Positions 34,911-44,016 are shown, counted from the first letter of the stretch. The stretch is DNA of 64,000 bases from CAYFXE01 sp964347035 (GCA_964347035.1 CAYFXE010000001.1:62001-126000); one strand, 5' to 3'. Notes: generated from the letters alone by a model not told the origin. A program made the numbers and translations.

Positions 34911-35203
34911 TGAAAAAGAAGTGTCTCGGTTTGGTGCTGCTGGTCAGTGCTTTGACCGTGTGCGGGGCGGGTTTTGGTTTGACTCAACAAGTTCCTCCTG
35001 AGGAGCCCATCCAGGGGGTTCAAGTTGAAGAAGAGGGCAAGATCATCCCATCCCCTGCGAACATCAAGGAAAGCACTGCCATCTTTGTTTTCGTAGGATG
35101 GGTATGGCTTTCGATCATCGTTCTTATCTTTATCCTCAGGGCCAAGATCAAGGAGGTGGATAGACTCTACCACTTGAAATTTTTCAGCGAGAAAAAGGAA
35201 TAA
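34907..35203 (+). CDS. Small membrane protein at the end of the sdh-bc operon
   Basis: 98 residues, overlapping cytochrome b by 4 bp. A signal-peptide-like N-terminus (CLGLVLLVSALTVCGAGFG) is followed by a short acidic, proline-containing periplasmic segment and one helix (TAIFVFVGWVWLSIIVLIFIL), ending in a basic cytoplasmic tail. There is no CxxCH heme motif. The single helix with its basic tail resembles CcmD-like or small accessory subunits, but similarity is weak. Its place in the operon suggests it belongs to, or helps assemble, the bc complex. Confidence 0.7.
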   Translation: MMKKKCLGLVLLVSALTVCGAGFGLTQQVPPEEPIQGVQVEEEGKIIPSPANIKESTAIFVFVGWVWLSIIVLIFILRAKIKEVDRLYHLKFFSEKKE

Positions 35204-35259
35204 AGAGCGGTTCTCAATATCCTAAAGAAACATTCAATGACTTAACAAGAGAGGCGAAC

Positions 35260-36894
35260 ATGATGAAAATTTATGTTCTGTCAAAAAAGCTAGAAAAATT
35301 TATCCCTTTATTTCTCCTTTTATTCCTTGCCGGTTTCTTCTTCATGTTTTCACCCAGTAGCCAAGATAAGCCCCTCTTTCTGGAAGAAGAATCGGGCTGT
35401 ACAAGCATCCAGGTTGGACGACTGGCGAGCGCGGACGGTTCAGTGATTACATGTCATTCCTGCGATGGGAATTATCGGACATGGCTCAACATGGTTCCTC
35501 CCGCCCAACATTTTGCAGGATCGAAGAATAAAATCTACTACGGGAAGATGAAGAGTGAGACTTCGTGGGATCTCAGAGGTTTAGTGGAAAGGGGGGAAAT
35601 TCCCCAGGTCGAGGAAACCTATGCCTTCCTCAACGTCGCCTATCCCTGCCTGAACGAACATCAGCTGGCCATCGGTGAAACCACTATCCGCGGCCGAAGG
35701 GAACTTCGCAACGACCGGGGACTGTTCATGATCGAGGAGCTGGAGCGGATTATGCTGGAGAGATGCACCACAGCTCGACAAGCCATACGACTGGCCGGTG
35801 AGCTTGTTAAGAATTACGGATACGGGGATAACGGAGAATGTCTGACCATCGCTGATCCGAAGGAAGTCTGGCATTTTGAAATCTTCGGTGCAGGGCTTCG
35901 AGAAATAGGGGCTGTTTGGGCCGCTGTCCGAATTCCCGATGACCATGTCGGCGTTTCGGCAAATATCCCTCGAATTGGAGAATTGAATCTAGACGATCCC
36001 GATCATTATATGGCTTCGGAAAACGTGTTTTCGCTGGCTGAAGAAAGAGGATGGTGGGATCCTAAAAGCGGGGAGCCGTTTAAATTCTGGAAGGCTTATG
36101 ATGGACGAAAGCCTTTTGGAATAAGGGAATATTTCGTATTCAAAACACTTGCTCCTTCCTTAAAATTGGACGAAGATGCCGAAGAACTGCCGTTTTCCAT
36201 AAAACCGGATAAGAAGGTATCGGTGAGGGATGTGATGAAGTTGTACCGGGAGACATACGCGGGTACAAAGTACGACATGACCCAGAATTTGATGGTCAAG
36301 GAACGCCGAGGAACCGAGATAGTCAAAAGCCCGATAGCCCACCCTTGGATGTCCTACGATTTGAGGACCCTTCTCAACACGCTGAAGCCGGGGGTGGTGG
36401 AATATCAGCGGAAGATCGCCATCGCCGGGTGCGCTTATTCTCACATCACCCAATGCCGGGATTGGTTGCCCGATCCTGTGGGTGGGATCTGCTGGTTCGC
36501 TTTTGATAATCCGGGTCAGAGTGCCAGAATCCCGATTTTCGCTGGAGTCAAAGAGCTCCCTCAGGATTTCGAGGTCTGTGCTCAACACAGGTTTCGCACG
36601 GATTCTGCCTGCTGGGCTTTCCGGAGGGCCAATCGCCTTTCTACTGTCCGCTGGGGAGAGGCAGGAACATACATCCAAGAGGCCATTAAAGAGTTTGAAG
36701 AAAAGGCCTTTGCTGACCTTCCTCTTATCGAGAAGAAAGCTCTGGAGCTGTATAAAAACGCAAATCCTGGAGAGAGCCCGGATCAGCTCGTTGAATACTT
36801 GACCAAGTACACAAACGATTTTGCCCGGGCCGCTATGCATAAATACTGGGAGCTCGGGGATAAGTTCTGGACGATGTTCGCCCGAGGGTTTTAA
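35260..36894 (+). CDS. C69-family secreted dipeptidase (Cys-Ntn hydrolase)
   Basis: 544 residues (the next in-frame ATG, at 35263, is equally possible). A membrane/signal segment (about 14-31) precedes GCTSIQVGRLASADGSVI; Cys47 would be the N-terminal nucleophile of a C69 (PepD-like) peptidase once processed. Further family stretches: GDNGECLTIADPKEVWHFEIFG and MVKERRGTEIVKSPIA. The protein is likely anchored or periplasmic and cuts dipeptides, consistent with peptide catabolism. It begins 56 bp after the sdh-bc operon without an obvious terminator between. Confidence 0.85.
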   Translation: MMKIYVLSKKLEKFIPLFLLLFLAGFFFMFSPSSQDKPLFLEEESGCTSIQVGRLASADGSVITCHSCDGNYRTWLNMVPPAQHFAGSKNKIYYGKMKSETSWDLRGLVERGEIPQVEETYAFLNVAYPCLNEHQLAIGETTIRGRRELRNDRGLFMIEELERIMLERCTTARQAIRLAGELVKNYGYGDNGECLTIADPKEVWHFEIFGAGLREIGAVWAAVRIPDDHVGVSANIPRIGELNLDDPDHYMASENVFSLAEERGWWDPKSGEPFKFWKAYDGRKPFGIREYFVFKTLAPSLKLDEDAEELPFSIKPDKKVSVRDVMKLYRETYAGTKYDMTQNLMVKERRGTEIVKSPIAHPWMSYDLRTLLNTLKPGVVEYQRKIAIAGCAYSHITQCRDWLPDPVGGICWFAFDNPGQSARIPIFAGVKELPQDFEVCAQHRFRTDSACWAFRRANRLSTVRWGEAGTYIQEAIKEFEEKAFADLPLIEKKALELYKNANPGESPDQLVEYLTKYTNDFARAAMHKYWELGDKFWTMFARGF

Positions 36895-37210
36895 AGCCCG
36901 AATATTTTAGAAAAGGATTATCAAGAGTAAAATATACGAAAATAGCTTTGCTTCCTTCAGATTTTTAACGCCATTCCCTCATCGTCTATCTCGGCTGCTG
37001 CTGGGGTCAGGCCTTGTCGTCCGGAAGCGCTGTGTCTCTGCCTTTACCCGAGTACAAAACTTTGGGATAAGGCCTGACCCCAGCTCAGACATACTCGCAG
37101 GTCGACTTCGTCGACTACCCTCGAAGGCCGAAATCTGAAGGCTGGGTTAGGTTGGGTCGGGGTTTTCAATGTCGCTTCATCTATTTCCGTATATTTTACT
37201 ACATAAAATT
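36895..37210. other. Intergenic region holding repeat copy 2
   Basis: 316 bp between two convergent genes. It contains the palindromic element 36994-37085 and, after it, a short GTCGAC-TTC-GTCGAC palindrome near 37102. No gene is seen. Confidence 0.6.
36994..37085. repeat. Palindromic element (REPIN/MITE-like), copy 2
   Basis: GCTGGGGTCAGGCCTT near 37015 and AAGGCCTGACCCCAGC (37069-37084) flank a 53-bp centre that equals the reverse complement of copy 1 (4475-4569) except for five substitutions. The outermost bases of the right end are lost compared with copy 1. It lies between the 3' ends of two convergent genes. Confidence 0.85.
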
Positions 37211-37738
37211 TTAAGGCTGATTTTTTCGTTTTAATCTGTTCAAAGCATAGCAGCTGAATCCCTTATCCGGCCAGGCCACGTGGAAGCTCTGCTCCAGATC
37301 ATCGGGCTTGATGATTTTAAATATCAGCTTGGCTTTCGTTCCTGGTGGAGCATTCTCGATATGCTCAGTGACGAAGGCGAGAGTTTTTCCGTTATCAGAA
37401 ATGGTATCGAGGATATACGTGTTAACAAACCCTTCCACATAGAATCCCCTAAGGACGAATTTATTCCTGATCTGATCGTAACTGAACAGCCCCAGATCCT
37501 CATGAACCTCCCCCTCAGGCCTCTTCTCGCTGGGCTCGAAGACAGCCTTGGTGTTCATCTGGAGGAATTTCTTGTTTAGGACGAACCGGTATTCTTGATT
37601 CACGACTGATCCTTGACCATGGCCCTCCCATCGCCCTTCTAAGAATTCAAGAGGCTCCCAGACATCCTTTTTTTTCTCTGTTTGGGCAATGATCATGGCA
37701 GGCAATAAAAAAAGGATGACAACGAGTTTATGGCTCAT
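37211..37738 (-). CDS. Secreted small beta-barrel protein (nitrobindin/DUF1579-like)
   Basis: 175 residues with a signal peptide (LVVILFLLPAMIIAQ). The mature part starts PLEFLEGRWEGHGQGSV, the WEG motif typical of nitrobindin/THAP4-like and DUF1579 barrels, and continues with alternating strands (KFLQMNTKAVFE, HEDLGLFSYDQIRNKFVLRGF). A heme- or ligand-binding role is possible but the key residues cannot be assigned by eye. It stands alone. Confidence 0.65.
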   Translation of the reverse strand: MSHKLVVILFLLPAMIIAQTEKKKDVWEPLEFLEGRWEGHGQGSVVNQEYRFVLNKKFLQMNTKAVFEPSEKRPEGEVHEDLGLFSYDQIRNKFVLRGFYVEGFVNTYILDTISDNGKTLAFVTEHIENAPPGTKAKLIFKIIKPDDLEQSFHVAWPDKGFSCYALNRLKRKNQP

Positions 37739-37974
37739 GATGTGTCTCCTTTCTCATGACCGGTTATTGTATATCAAATCATAAGCTCATTCCAGAGAGG
37801 AAAAGGAAACCCGTTCGTCAGGAAAAAACCAAGATTTATCCCTAAAGTTAATTCTAGCTGTGTAGCCACTGTTTAAGATTTAGAGTATTATAATGCAAAA
37901 AATATCATGGATAGCTTTTTATCGTTAAAATGCTGGTCAATGGTTAAAAATACAAAACGGCCTCAATCTTGATT

Positions 37975-39029
37975 ATGATGAACAGCGCTGATCGATCTCC
38001 ACCTAAGGGCTTGTTGGCTCGGTTAAGGTTCGTCGGCCCAGGAATCATCCTGGCTGCGGCCGCTATCGGCTCTGGAGAATTGATCCTCACACCCAGGGCA
38101 GGGGCTCTATACGGACTGTCAATTGCCTGGGTCATCGTCATCTCCATCCTGTATAAGATGACGTTCACCTTCGGCCTGGCTCGTTATACTATCGCCACAG
38201 GAGAGGATATCTTCCAGGGTTTTTCCCGTCTCCCCGGGCCCCGCCTTTGGTTTGTTTGGGTGCTGAGTCTGGTCAGACTATTGTCAGTCTGCTCGGCTGG
38301 ACGGCTGGGGGAGCCTCGACATTGATCTACAGCTTTTGGATACTGGAGAAAGGCATGGGACTCGGTGCCAAAGACAGAGGATCCCTCGTCGAGAGAAGAA
38401 GCTCACCAAGAATCATCAATAAAGTGAATACCTGGCTATCTCTCATCTGGCTGGATGTTGGCTTGTCCTATTTCTTGATGATCGTTGTCTCGCTGGCATT
38501 CTTGACCATAGGGGTGTTGGTACTGAGGACAGCTGGTCCGGAAGGGGGTCCTTTGGTCCCGGCCAGGGAAGAAACCACTTCTATCCTGTCCCGGCTTTTG
38601 ACCGAAGCAGCCGGCCCTCAGGCCCGATATATTTTCCTTTTAGCAGCCTTGGCCATTCTTTTCTCGACAATCATCGGGATGGTTGACGGCAAATCCAGGG
38701 CACTTCGGACTGGAATCAGGATGATTCTAGCAAGGTCCAGACGAGTCTCTGATGTGAATATCTACAGGCTGTTTGTGACATTGATGTGTTGTGTCATCTT
38801 TGCATTTCTCTTTACAGGGAAGCCCGTAGTACTCATCGTTTTGATCTCGGCTCTTGAGGCTCCGATGCTCTCCTTATCTGCCATCATGCTGGCTTACCTC
38901 CTCTTTAGAAAACTGCCGAAGGCCCTCCGTCCGGGTCTCGGGTGGCTTCTGGTCATGGCCATCGGGACCGCCATTTATCTGGCCTTATCAAGCATAGTGT
39001 TCGTCCGGATTCTGATTCAGATGTTTTAG
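37975..39029 (+). pseudogene. Broken NRAMP-type divalent metal transporter
   Basis: The first frame (ATG 37975 to a stop at 38325) begins like NRAMP: VGPGIILAAAAIGSGELILT and helices 1-3. From about 38250 the homology continues in another frame with SGQTIVSLLGWTAGGASTL, a WILEKGMGLG loop and later helices up to 39029. Even when both frames are joined the protein is about 350 residues, against about 420 or more for the family, so an internal stretch is missing as well as the frame being shifted. The substrate would have been Mn2+ or Fe2+. Confidence 0.7.
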
Positions 39030-39086
39030 ATGAATGGATCATGTTTTGTGAAAATTTGTCCGTGTTATTCGTCCTATTAAACGCCT

Positions 39087-39824
39087 ATGGAACATCGCAT
39101 TTCAAAGAAATGGAATCCACGCCTACACGATTCATCCGGCCACAGGCTGAGGCTCAGGGAGAAATTTTTATTAGGGGGGCTCAAAGGGTTTTTGGATTAT
39201 GAAATCATCGAACTGCTGTTGACACTGGGGACTCCACGAAGAGACTGCAAGAGGCAAGCGAAAGAAGCGTTGAGAAGATTCAAGACATTGAGAAGTGTTC
39301 TGGAGGCGGAGCCAGAGAACCTTCAGGACATCAAAGGCATAGGTCCTCAAAATATATTCGGGATTAAGCTCGTTCAAGAGGTCTCCCGGCGTTTCCTAAA
39401 AGATCGTATGATGAGCCGGCCTGTCTGTCAAACCTCTAAGGACGTCTTTGAATATCTCTATCACGCCCTGAGAGACGCAAAGAGAGAAAAATTTAAGGTC
39501 ATGTTTCTGGATGCCAAGAACAGGATCATCGAGGAGAACACTTTTTTCGAGGGGACAGTCGATTCGAGCGCTGTCTTTCCCCGAGAAATCATGAAAGCAG
39601 CCCTAAAGCACGATGCCTCTTCCCTGATCTTCGTCCACAATCATCCGACTGGAGACCCTCAGCCTTCCTCGAGTGACAAGGAGATTACGAGGGAGTTGGT
39701 GTGGGCCGCCTCTCTTTTGCAGATCCGAGTCTTGGATCACATCATCATCGGGAATAACTGCTATTTCAGTTTCGCCGATCATGGCTTGATTGAGGATTAT
39801 GCTTTGGTGTTCCAGAAGAATTAA
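39087..39824 (+). CDS. radC: RadC/UPF0758 family JAB-domain protein
   Basis: 245 residues. The N-terminal helix-hairpin-helix part has EIIELLLTLGTPRRDCKRQAK and LQDIKGIGPQN. The C-terminal MPN/JAB domain carries the metal motif FVHNHPTGDPQPSSSD with the upstream Glu in PREIMKAAL. The old link to DNA repair is not well supported and the true role is unclear. A palindromic repeat with a terminator-like hairpin starts 2 bp after the stop. Confidence 0.9.
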   Translation: MEHRISKKWNPRLHDSSGHRLRLREKFLLGGLKGFLDYEIIELLLTLGTPRRDCKRQAKEALRRFKTLRSVLEAEPENLQDIKGIGPQNIFGIKLVQEVSRRFLKDRMMSRPVCQTSKDVFEYLYHALRDAKREKFKVMFLDAKNRIIEENTFFEGTVDSSAVFPREIMKAALKHDASSLIFVHNHPTGDPQPSSSDKEITRELVWAASLLQIRVLDHIIIGNNCYFSFADHGLIEDYALVFQKN

Positions 39825-39825
39825 G

Positions 39826-39955
39826 ATTCAGTTATCAGTTCACAGATATCAGTTCCCAGTTATCAGTACACAGTTGAAGAAGAGATTCTTATCTTGATAA
39901 GAATCCCTTTTTTGCTGACAACTGACAACTGGATACTGGCAACTGATAACTGAAT
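39826..39955. repeat. 130-bp palindromic repeat made of CAGTTATCAGT-like units
   Basis: Perfect 15-bp terminal inverted repeats (39826-39840, 39941-39955; ATTCAGTTATCAGTT) enclose several degenerate CAGTTATCAGT/ACTGACAACTG copies on both arms. The right end shares 20 bp (ACTGGCAACTGATAACTGAA) with the element at 57526-57602. It is non-coding and sits directly behind radC. Confidence 0.8.
39884..39913 (+). terminator. Intrinsic terminator inside the repeat
   Basis: GATTCTTATC-TT-GATAAGAATC is a 10-bp perfect stem with a two-base loop region, followed by CCTTTTTT. It is correctly oriented to end radC transcription. Confidence 0.7.
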
Positions 39956-40006
39956 TATTGTCAAATCTAATTTCCGAGGGTAAACTCTTAGCGAGAGGAG
40001 GCCACT

Positions 40007-41677
40007 ATGATAGACGATATGGATATCGATATGAAGGTCAAAATGAAGCCCATCGAGGATATCGCGGGTCGGCTGGGAATTGATTCCACAGATCTGGAGA
40101 AATACGGAAAGTATAAAGCGAAGGTTTCTCCCGACAAGTATCGTGGACAGAAGATAAGAGGGAAACTGATCATGGTCACAGCCATGACACCCACTCCAGC
40201 CGGAGAGGGCAAGACAACAACATCTATCGGCCTGACCGATGCCTTTAACCGGATCGGAAAAAATGCAGTGACCGCATTGAGGGAGCCATCCCTGGGACCC
40301 GTGTTCGGTATGAAAGGCGGAGCCACAGGAGGCGGGTATGCTCAGGTCATGCCCCGGGAGGAAATAAACCTCCATTTCACAGGGGATATCCATGCCGTCA
40401 CAGCGGCCCATAATCTTTTGGCCGCGATGGTCGATAACAGCCTTCATTTCGAGGGTGTCTGTGGCCTGCTAGATTGCCGGAGGGTGACCTGGAAAAGAGT
40501 CATGGATATGGATGACCGTGTGTTGCGGGAAGTTGTCGTCGGTATCGGAGGGCCTCTCCGCGGCATAGCCCGGGAAACAGGGTTTGACATAACGGCTGCC
40601 TCCGAGATCATGGCCATCCTGTGTTTGGCACAAAATTTAGAGGATTTGAAGGAGAGATTGGGCAATATTCTTGTCGGTTATTCTCCAGAAAGAAAGCCAG
40701 TTTTTGCTCGGGACCTAAAAGCTGAAGGATCGATGGCTGCCCTTCTTAAGGAAGCCTTCAAACCCAACCTTGTTCAGACTTTGGAGGGCAACCCGGTGTT
40801 TATACACGGTGGGCCTTTTGCTAATATCGCCCACGGGACGAGCTCAGTGATCGCCACTCAGTTGGCCCTGTCTCTGGCAGACGTGGTGGTCACGGAAAGT
40901 GGTTTTGGCTCTGACCTCGGTGCTGAGAAGTTTTTCGATATCGTCGTCAGGACCGGACATATACCTCCGCCTGATGCCTGTGTTCTAGTAGCGACCATCC
41001 GGGCTTTGAAGCTTCATGGTGGCGTCAAACTAAAGGAGATCGGCCCGGAGAACGTCGAGGCTGTCGAGCAGGGCTTTGTGAATCTCCAGAAGCACATCGA
41101 AAACCTCAGGGGCTTCGGGATCCCTTTCGTCATCGCCTTGAACAGATTCTCGGATGATACCGAGAAGGAAATCGACAGAGTCATGGATTTATGCCGGAAG
41201 GAGAAGGCTCGAGTGGCCCTCAGCGAAGTCTACGGCAAGGGGGGACAAGGGGGAAGGATGTTGGCTGAAGAATTGCTCAAGGCTATCGACGAGGATGAAA
41301 ACAATTTTCAACTTCTCTACCCAGACGAGATGTCCCTCCTGGACAAGATCGAAACCGTCGCCCTCCAGGTTTACGGCGCCTCTTCGGTGGCGATGGAAGG
41401 AAAAATAAGGAGAAGAATCCTTCGGATCGAGAAAGAGGGCTTCGGTCATCTTCCTGTCTGTATCGCCAAAACCCAGTATTCTCTTTCTGGAGATGATGAG
41501 GCCTTGGGAAGGCCCGAGGATTTCGCCCTCATCGTTACCGATGCCTCGTTGAGCTCTGGAGCCGGGTTTGTCGTGGTCTACTGCGGAGATATCATGACCA
41601 TGCCAGGACTGCCCAAGATTCCGGCTGCTGTTGGCATCGACGTCTCGGCTGAAGGAGAAATCACCGGTTTGAAGTAA
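40007..41677 (+). CDS. fhs: Formate-tetrahydrofolate ligase
   Basis: 556 residues, full length. The nucleotide-binding segment TAMTPTPAGEGKTTTSIGL is at 58-76, followed by REPSLGPVFGMKGGATGGGY and EEINLHFTGDIHAVTAAHN; LEGNPVFIHGGPFANIAHG lies in the middle and GAGFVVVYCGDIMTMPGLP near the end. It makes 10-formyl-THF from formate, THF and ATP, for one-carbon supply or the Wood-Ljungdahl methyl branch. A strong ribosome binding site (GAGAGGAGG) precedes the ATG. No other folate or acetogenesis genes are in the window, so the pathway role is open. Confidence 0.96.
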   Translation: MIDDMDIDMKVKMKPIEDIAGRLGIDSTDLEKYGKYKAKVSPDKYRGQKIRGKLIMVTAMTPTPAGEGKTTTSIGLTDAFNRIGKNAVTALREPSLGPVFGMKGGATGGGYAQVMPREEINLHFTGDIHAVTAAHNLLAAMVDNSLHFEGVCGLLDCRRVTWKRVMDMDDRVLREVVVGIGGPLRGIARETGFDITAASEIMAILCLAQNLEDLKERLGNILVGYSPERKPVFARDLKAEGSMAALLKEAFKPNLVQTLEGNPVFIHGGPFANIAHGTSSVIATQLALSLADVVVTESGFGSDLGAEKFFDIVVRTGHIPPPDACVLVATIRALKLHGGVKLKEIGPENVEAVEQGFVNLQKHIENLRGFGIPFVIALNRFSDDTEKEIDRVMDLCRKEKARVALSEVYGKGGQGGRMLAEELLKAIDEDENNFQLLYPDEMSLLDKIETVALQVYGASSVAMEGKIRRRILRIEKEGFGHLPVCIAKTQYSLSGDDEALGRPEDFALIVTDASLSSGAGFVVVYCGDIMTMPGLPKIPAAVGIDVSAEGEITGLK

Positions 41678-41764
41678 AAAATAGTAACTGGCTACTGTAT
41701 TTAGCATCAAAAATGCAGCTCTTTTTCCTCAAAATCCGGAGAGACGAGATGTCCCGAATATAGG

Positions 41765-41793
41765 TTTACACTCTCTGTTAATTGTGATAAAAA
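41765..41793 (+). promoter_or_regulatory. Possible promoter of the thiolase operon
   Basis: TTTACA (41765-41770), 17 bp, TAAAAA (41788-41793), with a poly-T/poly-A tract behind it, 44 bp before the thiolase ATG. Confidence 0.4.
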
Positions 41794-41836
41794 GGATGTG
41801 TTTTTTTTAAAAAAATTTTTTCGTGAGGTCTGATAA

Positions 41837-43027
41837 ATGTGCGAGTTAAGAGACGTTTTCGTCGTCGGTGCGGCGCGCACGCCTATCGGCAGTTTCCTGG
41901 GTTCTCTTCGCCAGTTCACCGCTCCGGAATTAGGCGGAATCGCTATCAAGGAAGCTCTTAAACGGGCAGGCGTTTCGGGAGAAGATGTTGATGAAGTGAT
42001 CATGGGGAATGTTGTCTCAGCCGGTATAGGCCAAGCGCCGGCTAAGCAAGCCGCAGTTAAAGGGGGAATTCCCTACACAGTAAGTTCCTTTGCCGTGAAC
42101 AAGGTGTGCGGATCAGCGCTCAAGGCTGTCGCCCTGGCCGCTCAAGCCATCTGGCTGGAAGAGAAGGAGATCATCGTGGCCGGCGGGATGGAGAGCATGA
42201 GCCAAGCGCCTCATCTGCTGTGGGGCGCTAGAGAAGGTGTCAAGTTCGGAGACATGAAGATGAAAGACTCGATGATCCTGGACGGCTTGTGGTGTGCCTT
42301 CGATGACCATCACATGGGGATGACAGGTGAGGTCGTCGCCGAGAAATTCGGCGCCAGCCGGCAGGAACAGGATGAATATGCTTTTAGTAGTCAACAGAAA
42401 GCTATCCATGCCATCGATAAGGGCTATTTCAAGGATGAGATTGTCCCGATCGAAATCCCGCAGAGAAAAGGAGACCCGATTGTATTCGACGTCGACGAAG
42501 GGCCTCGCAAGGATACGACTTTAGAGAAATTATCAAAACTGAGGCCCGTTTTCAAGAAAGATGGGACGGTGACAGCCGGGAATGCGTCTACTTTAAATGA
42601 CGGAGGTTCAGCCGTTGTGGTTGCATCGAAGGATGCCGTTGAGGGGAAGGGCCTTAAACCTTTGGCTAAGATATTGGGTTCAGCCACCAACGCCGTGGAG
42701 CCAGAGCTGGTGATGTATGCTCCTAAAGGAGCTATAGAAAAACTGTTGGCCAACGTGGGCTGGAAAACTGAAGATGTCGATTTGTTCGAAATAAATGAAG
42801 CTTTTTCTTCCCAGTTGGTCGTTCTCATCAAAGAGTTGGGCCTAGATAGAGAAAGAGTCAATGTCCATGGAGGAGCCGTGGCCTTGGGACATCCCATCGG
42901 AGCCACCGGAGCCCGGATCTTGACCACACTTATTTATGCCTTAAAACACAGAGACATGAAAAGGGGAGTGTCCGCTCTCTGCTTGGGTGGAGGCGATGCC
43001 GTGGCCATGGCTGTGGAGATGGTCTGA
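41837..43027 (+). CDS. Acetyl-CoA acetyltransferase (thiolase)
   Basis: 396 residues. Nucleophile motif NKVCGSALKAV (Cys91), VAGGMESMSQAPHLL, then NEAFSSQLV, GGAVALGHPIGATGAR with the catalytic His, and CLGGGDAVAMAVE with the second active Cys. The length and motifs fit biosynthetic or degradative acetoacetyl-CoA thiolases. With the 3-hydroxyacyl-CoA dehydrogenase 10 bp downstream it converts acetyl-CoA to 3-hydroxybutyryl-CoA or the reverse. Confidence 0.94.
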   Translation: MCELRDVFVVGAARTPIGSFLGSLRQFTAPELGGIAIKEALKRAGVSGEDVDEVIMGNVVSAGIGQAPAKQAAVKGGIPYTVSSFAVNKVCGSALKAVALAAQAIWLEEKEIIVAGGMESMSQAPHLLWGAREGVKFGDMKMKDSMILDGLWCAFDDHHMGMTGEVVAEKFGASRQEQDEYAFSSQQKAIHAIDKGYFKDEIVPIEIPQRKGDPIVFDVDEGPRKDTTLEKLSKLRPVFKKDGTVTAGNASTLNDGGSAVVVASKDAVEGKGLKPLAKILGSATNAVEPELVMYAPKGAIEKLLANVGWKTEDVDLFEINEAFSSQLVVLIKELGLDRERVNVHGGAVALGHPIGATGARILTTLIYALKHRDMKRGVSALCLGGGDAVAMAVEMV

Positions 43028-43037
43028 GGGAGGAGGA

Positions 43038-43895
43038 ATGATGGATATTAAAAAAATCGGTGTGGTCGGAGCCGGAACAATGGGGACAGGTATTGCCCAA
43101 GTGGCGGCTGTCGCGGGATTTGACGTGGTGCTTAACGATGTGGGAGATGAATTCCTCGAGAAATCGCTAAAAATCATAGACAAGAGTCTGTCCAAGCTCA
43201 TCGAGAAAGGAAAAATCGAAGCTGATAAGGAAGAGATCCTCGGCCGGATAAAAACCACGACTGTGCTCGAAGAACTCAGAGATGTTGATTTTGTGGTGGA
43301 AGCCGTGTTCGAGGATTTTAACTTGAAAAAGAATATCCTCCAGGAACTGGATAAAATTCTCGATCCCGGAGTCATCCTCACCACCAATACCTCCTCGATC
43401 TCGATCACTCGGCTGGCCGCTGCGACGAAGCGTGCCTCCAATTTTATGGGTATGCATTTCATGAATCCTGTTCCGTTGATGAAGCTGGTGGAATTGATCA
43501 AGGTGGTTGCCACATCTGAAGAAACGTTCGAGAAGGTCAGAGCCTTAACCGAAGCGATGGAAAAAGTCCCTGTGGAGGCCAATGATTTTCCGGGGTTTAT
43601 TGCCAACCGCATCCTGCTGCCGATGATCAATGAAGCGGTCTACGTTTTGATGGAGGGTGTCGGATCGGCGGAGGATATCGACACAGTCATGAAGTTGGGG
43701 ATGAACCATCCGATGGGTCCCCTGGCCTTGGCGGATCTCATCGGGTTGGATGTCTGTCTCCACATCATGGAGGTCCTGTACGAAGGATTCGGAGATTCCA
43801 AATACAGACCCTGTCCTCTTCTCAAAAAGATGGTAGATGCTGGTTATCTCGGCCGAAAATCAGGCCAGGGTTTCTATGATTACAGTTCTCAGTAA
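43038..43895 (+). CDS. 3-hydroxybutyryl-CoA dehydrogenase
   Basis: 285 residues from the ATG at 43038, which follows GGGAGGAGG; a longer frame starting inside the thiolase gene is not needed. The Rossmann NAD motif GAGTMGTGIAQVA begins at residue 11; HFMNPVPLMKLVELI and DFPGFIANRILLPMINEA follow, carrying the catalytic His and the C-terminal domain signature. It interconverts acetoacetyl- and 3-hydroxybutyryl-CoA. Crotonase and acyl-CoA dehydrogenase are not nearby. Confidence 0.94.
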   Translation: MMDIKKIGVVGAGTMGTGIAQVAAVAGFDVVLNDVGDEFLEKSLKIIDKSLSKLIEKGKIEADKEEILGRIKTTTVLEELRDVDFVVEAVFEDFNLKKNILQELDKILDPGVILTTNTSSISITRLAAATKRASNFMGMHFMNPVPLMKLVELIKVVATSEETFEKVRALTEAMEKVPVEANDFPGFIANRILLPMINEAVYVLMEGVGSAEDIDTVMKLGMNHPMGPLALADLIGLDVCLHIMEVLYEGFGDSKYRPCPLLKKMVDAGYLGRKSGQGFYDYSSQ

Positions 43896-44016
43896 TGGGC
43901 TGTATTTCGGGTGAAAAGACATTTTAAACCCTGGCAGAGACAAGAGTTTAATCTTAGATTATAGAAACGAGGAAAGATCAACTTTCCGTTAAACCCACCG
44001 GAATAAGGAGGGGAAG

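Noticed and set aside
36160..36840. A 226-codon minus-strand frame opposite the C69 dipeptidase
   Set aside because: The plus-strand protein has clear family motifs over the same stretch; the antisense frame has none.
37271..37280. CACGTG-containing site as a second parS
   Set aside because: Only the central hexamer matches; the flanking bases do not form the 16-bp palindrome.
39826..39955. CRISPR array made of CAGTTATCAGT repeats
   Set aside because: The units are degenerate, in both orientations and without uniform spacers, forming one palindrome; no cas genes are near.
43896..44016. LexA-type SOS box before recA
   Set aside because: No GAAC-N4-GTTC or CTG-N10-CAG palindrome could be found in the leader.
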